64,000 nucleotides of DNA from JAUZOB01 sp963692465 (GTDB lineage Bacteria > Bacteroidota > Bacteroidia > Bacteroidales > Prolixibacteraceae): NCBI GenBank assembly GCA_963692465.1, contig OY829943.1, positions 3,410,001 to 3,474,000 of the forward strand, in the 5' to 3' direction. A program made the translations under genes and the position numbers. The notes below the pieces were generated by a model that had not been told where the DNA came from, ran no database searches, and worked only from the letters and a program-made list of their open reading frames with translations. Below are positions 59,836 through 64,000 of this stretch, in pieces; position 1 is the stretch's first letter; each line of letters starts with the position of its first letter.

Positions 59836-61527
59836 ATGAATTTATCGGACATAATTCAAATAGGACTGTTCCTGGTCACACTGATTGTCCTCACCCCCAT
59901 CCTGGGCTCGTACATGGCCAAAGTCTTTTCCGGAGAAAAACATCTAATGAAGCCGATCTTCGGAAAACTTGAGCTGTTGATTTATCGATTTTGTGGGATT
60001 GATCCCGAAAAGGAGAGCAACTGGAAACGTTATACCATCGAACTGCTCCTTTTTAACTTGATGGGTTTCATTTTCCTTTTTCTGTTGCAGATTTCACAGT
60101 ATTATCTGCCATTTAATCCTGAGAAGTTGCCCAATGCCTCCTGGCATTTATCTTTTAATACGGCAGTTAGCTTTATTACCAACACCAACTGGCAGTCGTA
60201 TGGAGGAGAGACAACTTATGGTTATCTGGTTCAGATGCTCGGACTTACAGTTCAAAACTTTCTGAGTGCTGCAACCGGCATTGCTGTTCTTTTAGCTTTA
60301 ATCCGGGGAATTGCCAGAAAGACAACCACGAATATCGGAAATTTCTGGGTCGATCTGGTTCGGTCAATACTATATGTTCTTCTTCCGCTCTCAATTATAC
60401 TTTCAATTATACTGGTTAGTCAGGGAGTTATTCAAAATTTCACTCCCTATGTCCATGCAACTACTGTCGAAGGGACTTCGCAGGTAATTCCCATGGGCCC
60501 GGCTGCATCGCAGATCGCGATAAAGCAGCTGGGAACCAATGGTGGAGGGTTTTTCAACGCCAACAGTGCTCATCCATTTGAAAACCCGACTCCATTCACC
60601 AACTTTTTGGAAATGTTGTGCCTTGTTCTTATCCCAGCCTCCCTCACTTATACCTATGGTAAGATGGTTGGATCCGTAAAACAAGGATGGACCATTTTTA
60701 CGGTCATGATGGTTTTATTACTCGCTGGATTATCAATTTCGCTTCACGCGGAATATGCTAACAATCCGGTACTGGCTTCCCATTCGCTTATGGAAGGGAA
60801 AGAAATGCGATTGGGAGTTACGAACAGTGTCTTATGGGAAACGGTGACCACCGATGTATCCAATGGATCGGTCAATGCTATGCACGACAGCCTATCTCCC
60901 CTTTCCGGAATGGTTGCAATGATTAATATGATGCTTGGAGAAGTCATTTTTGGAGGAGTAGGTTCAGGCCTTTATGGAATGGTTATCTTCATTATCCTCA
61001 CTGTTTTTATAGCGGGACTCATGGTGGGACGAACGCCCGAGTATTTGGGCAAGAAAGTCGATGCTTTTGAAGTCCAGATGGCTATCATTGCCGTTCTCGC
61101 GCCTGCTATCGTTATTCTTGGAGGTACTGCTCTTGCATGCACAACACAAACCGGGCTTTCAAGCCTCGCCAACCAGGGGCCTCACGGATTTTCTGAAATA
61201 CTATACGCCTTTAGCTCTGCAGCCGGAAATAACGGAAGTGCCTTTGCCGGATTGAATGCCAATACGGTATTTTATAATTTGGCTATTGGATTTGGAATGT
61301 TAATCGGTCGTTTCGGAGTTATTATTCCTGTCATGGCTATTGCCGGAAATCTGGCCGGTAAAAAATACACGCCACCTTCTGCCGGGACCTTTCACACGGA
61401 TAACTGGTTATTTATTATTCTACTGATAACCGTTATTCTAATCGTTGGTGGATTAACATTTTTCCCCGCCCTATCATTAGGTCCAATCGTTGAGCATTTA
61501 TTGATGCAATGTGGTATAACATTTTAA
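59836..61527 (+). CDS. kdpA: potassium-transporting ATPase subunit KdpA
   Basis: The 563-aa membrane protein has about ten helices and the four selectivity-filter-type loops of KdpA, including NTNWQSYGGE, LGTNGGGFFNANSAHP, SAAGNNGSAF and the stretch FTNFLEMLCLVLIPASLTY. It binds and conducts K+ in the Kdp complex. It starts with MNLSDIIQIGLFLVTLI. kdpB follows after 13 bp. Confidence 0.97.
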   Translation: MNLSDIIQIGLFLVTLIVLTPILGSYMAKVFSGEKHLMKPIFGKLELLIYRFCGIDPEKESNWKRYTIELLLFNLMGFIFLFLLQISQYYLPFNPEKLPNASWHLSFNTAVSFITNTNWQSYGGETTYGYLVQMLGLTVQNFLSAATGIAVLLALIRGIARKTTTNIGNFWVDLVRSILYVLLPLSIILSIILVSQGVIQNFTPYVHATTVEGTSQVIPMGPAASQIAIKQLGTNGGGFFNANSAHPFENPTPFTNFLEMLCLVLIPASLTYTYGKMVGSVKQGWTIFTVMMVLLLAGLSISLHAEYANNPVLASHSLMEGKEMRLGVTNSVLWETVTTDVSNGSVNAMHDSLSPLSGMVAMINMMLGEVIFGGVGSGLYGMVIFIILTVFIAGLMVGRTPEYLGKKVDAFEVQMAIIAVLAPAIVILGGTALACTTQTGLSSLANQGPHGFSEILYAFSSAAGNNGSAFAGLNANTVFYNLAIGFGMLIGRFGVIIPVMAIAGNLAGKKYTPPSAGTFHTDNWLFIILLITVILIVGGLTFFPALSLGPIVEHLLMQCGITF

Positions 61528-61540
61528 CATTCAGAACGCT

Positions 61541-63619
61541 ATGAAACAAAAAAATAAATCGAGTCTGCTTAATAAGAAAATACTCATACAGGCAACAAAA
61601 GACTCTTTTAGCAAATTAAATCCGGTAACATTAATTAAAAATCCGGTCATTTTTATTGTCGGAATCGGAGCTGTAATCACCTTGATCATTGTATTGCTCA
61701 ACCTTACCAAAGGACAGTTTTCGTCCTTTAACATGGCAATTTGCCTTTGGTTATGGTTTACGGTTCTCTTTGCCAATTTTTCTGAAGCAATCGCTGAGGG
61801 CAGAGGTAAAGCACAAGCCGAAAGTCTGAGGAAAAACAAAACACAAACCAAAGCAAGAAGATTAATCGACTCAAAAGAAGAGACGGTTATTGCTACCGAA
61901 TTGGTCAAAGGGGATGTTGTTGTTTGCGAGGCTGGGAATGTAATTCCTGCCGACGGAGAAGTTATCGAAGGAATAGCCAGCGTTGATGAATCAGCGATAA
62001 CCGGAGAATCTGCCCCTGTTATCCGTGAAAGCGGAGGAGACCGAAGTGCTGTAACCGGAGGAACAAAAGTAATTAGCGACCGGATTCTTATCCGCATCAC
62101 TTCAGAACAAGGCAACACTTTCCTGGATCGAATGATTGCATTGGTTGAAGGTGCACAACGCCAAAAAACGCCTAATGAAATTGCACTGTCCATCCTTTTG
62201 TCCGGTCTGTCCATCATCTTTGTTCTGGCCGTTATAACCCTGCCTGCTTTTTTTGGATACAGCCTTAACGCATCCGGCTTATCCATCTCACATAATCTAT
62301 CCATCCCCGTTCTGATCGCACTACTAGTTTGCCTTATTCCGACCACAATCGGGGGGCTATTGAGTGCTATCGGGATTAGCGGAATGGACCGTCTGCTACA
62401 ACGCAATGTCATTGCAACAAGTGGCAGGGCTATCGAAGCAGCCGGAGATGTAGATGTTTTACTTCTCGACAAAACCGGAACCATCACTCTTGGAAATAGA
62501 ATGGCAACCGACTTTATTCCCGCCGAAAATATATCACCGGAACAAATGGCTGATGCCACACAACTCTCTTCATTATCAGATGAGACCCCCGAAGGTCGCT
62601 CTATTGTTGTTTTGGCAAAAGAAAAATTCGGTTTAAGAGGGAGAGACATTCATGAATTGGATGCCGAATTTATTCCGTTCACGGCCCAGACCCGCATGAG
62701 TGGTGTAAACGTAAAGCAAAAAGACGGAAGTATCCGCCAAATCAGAAAAGGTTCTTCAGACGCTATCCGGCGCTTCGTTGAAAATAACGATGGCTTTTTC
62801 CCTAAAAAGGTGCAAAATGTCGTAGAAGACCTGGCACGCAAAGGAGCTACCCCACTGGTTGTTGCAGAAAATGATAAAGTGTTGGGGGTTATTCATCTCA
62901 AGGATATTGTAAAGGGAGGAATTAAACAACGCTTTGCCCAGTTAAGAAAGATGGGAATTCGTACCGTAATGATTACCGGCGACAACTCCCTGACAGCAGC
63001 AGCTATTGCAGCAGAAGCCGGCGTTGATGACTTTCTGGCACAGGCTAAACCTGAAGACAAGTTAGCCAGAATCCGACAAGAACAGGCCAACGGGCACTTG
63101 GTTGGAATGATTGGTGACGGAACCAACGATGCTCCGGCCCTTGCACAAGCAGATGTGGGTATTGCCATGAATACCGGTACCCAGGCTGCCCGTGAAGCAG
63201 GTAACATGGTCGACCTTGATAGCAACCCGACGAAACTGATCGAAGTCGTTGAGGTAGGCAAACAACTTCTCATGACTCGTGGATCTCTCACTACTTTCAG
63301 TATAGCCAACGATGTATCCAAATACTTTGCTATCATTCCGGCTATTTCAACGGCCCTCTATGCTGCCGGAGGAAAAACTGGTCCGTTAGCTGCACTCAAC
63401 ATCATGCATCTACAAACACCCGAGAGTGCAATTCTGAGTGCCGTCATTTTTAATGCATTAATTATTGTAACCCTCATTCCACTCGCATTAAAAGGCGTTA
63501 AATATAAACCACTGTCAGCTAATTCAATTCTAATACGCAATCTTCTAATTTATGGATTGGGTGGACTAATTGCCCCGTTTATTGGGATTAAACTCATTGA
63601 TATTCTTATTAATTTATAA
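61541..63619 (+). CDS. kdpB: potassium-transporting ATPase subunit KdpB
   Basis: The 692-aa P-type ATPase has the phosphorylation site Asp310 in LLDKTGTIT, the actuator loop TGESAPV, the nucleotide-binding KGSSDAIRR, and the hinge MIGDGTNDAPALAQADVG. About seven helices are visible. It couples ATP hydrolysis to K+ uptake by KdpA. The order kdpF-A-B-C is conserved; no kdpDE sensor genes are seen before the window ends. Confidence 0.97.
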   Translation: MKQKNKSSLLNKKILIQATKDSFSKLNPVTLIKNPVIFIVGIGAVITLIIVLLNLTKGQFSSFNMAICLWLWFTVLFANFSEAIAEGRGKAQAESLRKNKTQTKARRLIDSKEETVIATELVKGDVVVCEAGNVIPADGEVIEGIASVDESAITGESAPVIRESGGDRSAVTGGTKVISDRILIRITSEQGNTFLDRMIALVEGAQRQKTPNEIALSILLSGLSIIFVLAVITLPAFFGYSLNASGLSISHNLSIPVLIALLVCLIPTTIGGLLSAIGISGMDRLLQRNVIATSGRAIEAAGDVDVLLLDKTGTITLGNRMATDFIPAENISPEQMADATQLSSLSDETPEGRSIVVLAKEKFGLRGRDIHELDAEFIPFTAQTRMSGVNVKQKDGSIRQIRKGSSDAIRRFVENNDGFFPKKVQNVVEDLARKGATPLVVAENDKVLGVIHLKDIVKGGIKQRFAQLRKMGIRTVMITGDNSLTAAAIAAEAGVDDFLAQAKPEDKLARIRQEQANGHLVGMIGDGTNDAPALAQADVGIAMNTGTQAAREAGNMVDLDSNPTKLIEVVEVGKQLLMTRGSLTTFSIANDVSKYFAIIPAISTALYAAGGKTGPLAALNIMHLQTPESAILSAVIFNALIIVTLIPLALKGVKYKPLSANSILIRNLLIYGLGGLIAPFIGIKLIDILINL

Positions 63620-63638
63620 AGAAAGTCATCGAAAGAAA

Positions 63639-64000
63639 ATGAAAACATTCTATACCGGTATTAAAATATTTCTGGTACTCACGGTGCTTACTGGGGTTAT
63701 TTATCCTCTGGCCGTTACAGGAATAGCTCAGATTCTATTTCAAGGCAAAGCCAATGGAAGTCTGGTTAAACAAAATGGACATATTATTGGAAGCGAACTC
63801 ATCGGCCAGGATTTTAAAAGTCCCCGTTATTTTTGGTCACGACCGTCAGCGATCAATTATAATCCCCTTCCTTCGGGCGGATCCAACTTAGGTCCGACTA
63901 GCAAACAATTGCAAAAAACAGTAAACGATCGCCGGATAAGCTTTGCAAAAGCTAATTTCCTGACTGATCAAACATCAATTCCTTCTGAAATGATCTTTGC
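63639..64000 (+). CDS. kdpC: potassium-transporting ATPase subunit KdpC, 3' truncated by the window end
   Basis: ATG 63639 opens a frame that runs off the window after 120 codons. It has the KdpC N-terminal membrane helix (FLVLTVLTGVIYPLAVTGIA), then GSELIGQDFKSPRYFWSRPS and NYNPLPSGGSNLGPTSKQL, all typical of KdpC. Family members are about 180-195 aa, so roughly one third is missing. Confidence 0.95.
   Translation, partial: MKTFYTGIKIFLVLTVLTGVIYPLAVTGIAQILFQGKANGSLVKQNGHIIGSELIGQDFKSPRYFWSRPSAINYNPLPSGGSNLGPTSKQLQKTVNDRRISFAKANFLTDQTSIPSEMIF

Noticed and set aside
61531..62649. Minus-strand frame of 372 codons
   Set aside because: It lies antisense to kdpB, whose motifs are complete; the Ser/Ala/Pro-rich composition is that of a shadow frame.
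1..64000. tRNA or rRNA genes
   Set aside because: No cloverleaf or conserved rRNA stretch was recognised on either strand.

Overview
The window reads as a chromosomal segment of a Bacteroidota bacterium, most likely a Bacteroidales relative. The reasons are a SusC/SusD pair, several matches to the Bacteroidetes -7 promoter motif TAnnTTTG, poorly defined ribosome binding sites, and the overall gene content. I saw no rRNA or tRNA gene. Everything was read by eye; no database search was run.

1-5170: the end of a CRISPR locus. A cas2 gene is preceded by a small unrecognised reading frame, then a leader, then an array of 37 identical 37-bp repeats and 36 spacers (927-3568). Cas1 and the effector genes must lie to the left of the window. 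All 36 spacers have an open, protein-like frame on the minus strand. If the array is transcribed rightwards, as the leader promoter and the repeat end suggest, the crRNAs would be antisense to target mRNAs. Two neighbouring spacers overlap by 21 nt in one target, and two repeat-spacer units are duplicated. A 511-aa TPR plus S1/cold-shock-like protein follows.

5170-8200: an accessory island with a probable structured RNA, a long perfect palindrome, an excisionase-like HTH protein, a broken minus-strand gene, an FRG-domain protein and about 900 bp of hairpin-rich DNA.

8205-23838: a polysaccharide utilisation locus: SusC, SusD, a GH3 beta-glycosidase with an added SusC-type carboxypeptidase-regulatory domain, two different GH89 alpha-N-acetylglucosaminidases in tandem, a metallophosphoesterase and a GH36 alpha-galactosidase. 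The set suits an alpha-GlcNAc and alpha-Gal capped host-type glycan. No local regulator gene is visible.

23981-42929: mostly housekeeping: a surface-repeat outer-membrane protein, a branched-chain-type 2-oxoacid dehydrogenase (E2 and a fused E1), flavodoxin, a glucosaminidase lipoprotein, methylglyoxal synthase, a sirtuin, FabG-like reductase, ClpC, GyrA, a TPR protein, a coiled-coil unknown, MnmE and a GNAT enzyme.

42930-50440: a patchwork with a TetR-like remnant, a chloramphenicol acetyltransferase, an oxidoreductase, a hemerythrin gene cut by an IS3-family element, a VOC protein, MsrB, a TPR plus papain-like protein, and Rrf2 and Crp/Fnr regulators.

50591-64000: a phosphate porin plus pstSCAB, an OYE-family oxidoreductase, ArfB, a DUF3820 protein, an ABC-F protein whose second ATP site looks dead, and kdpFABC, with kdpC cut by the window end.
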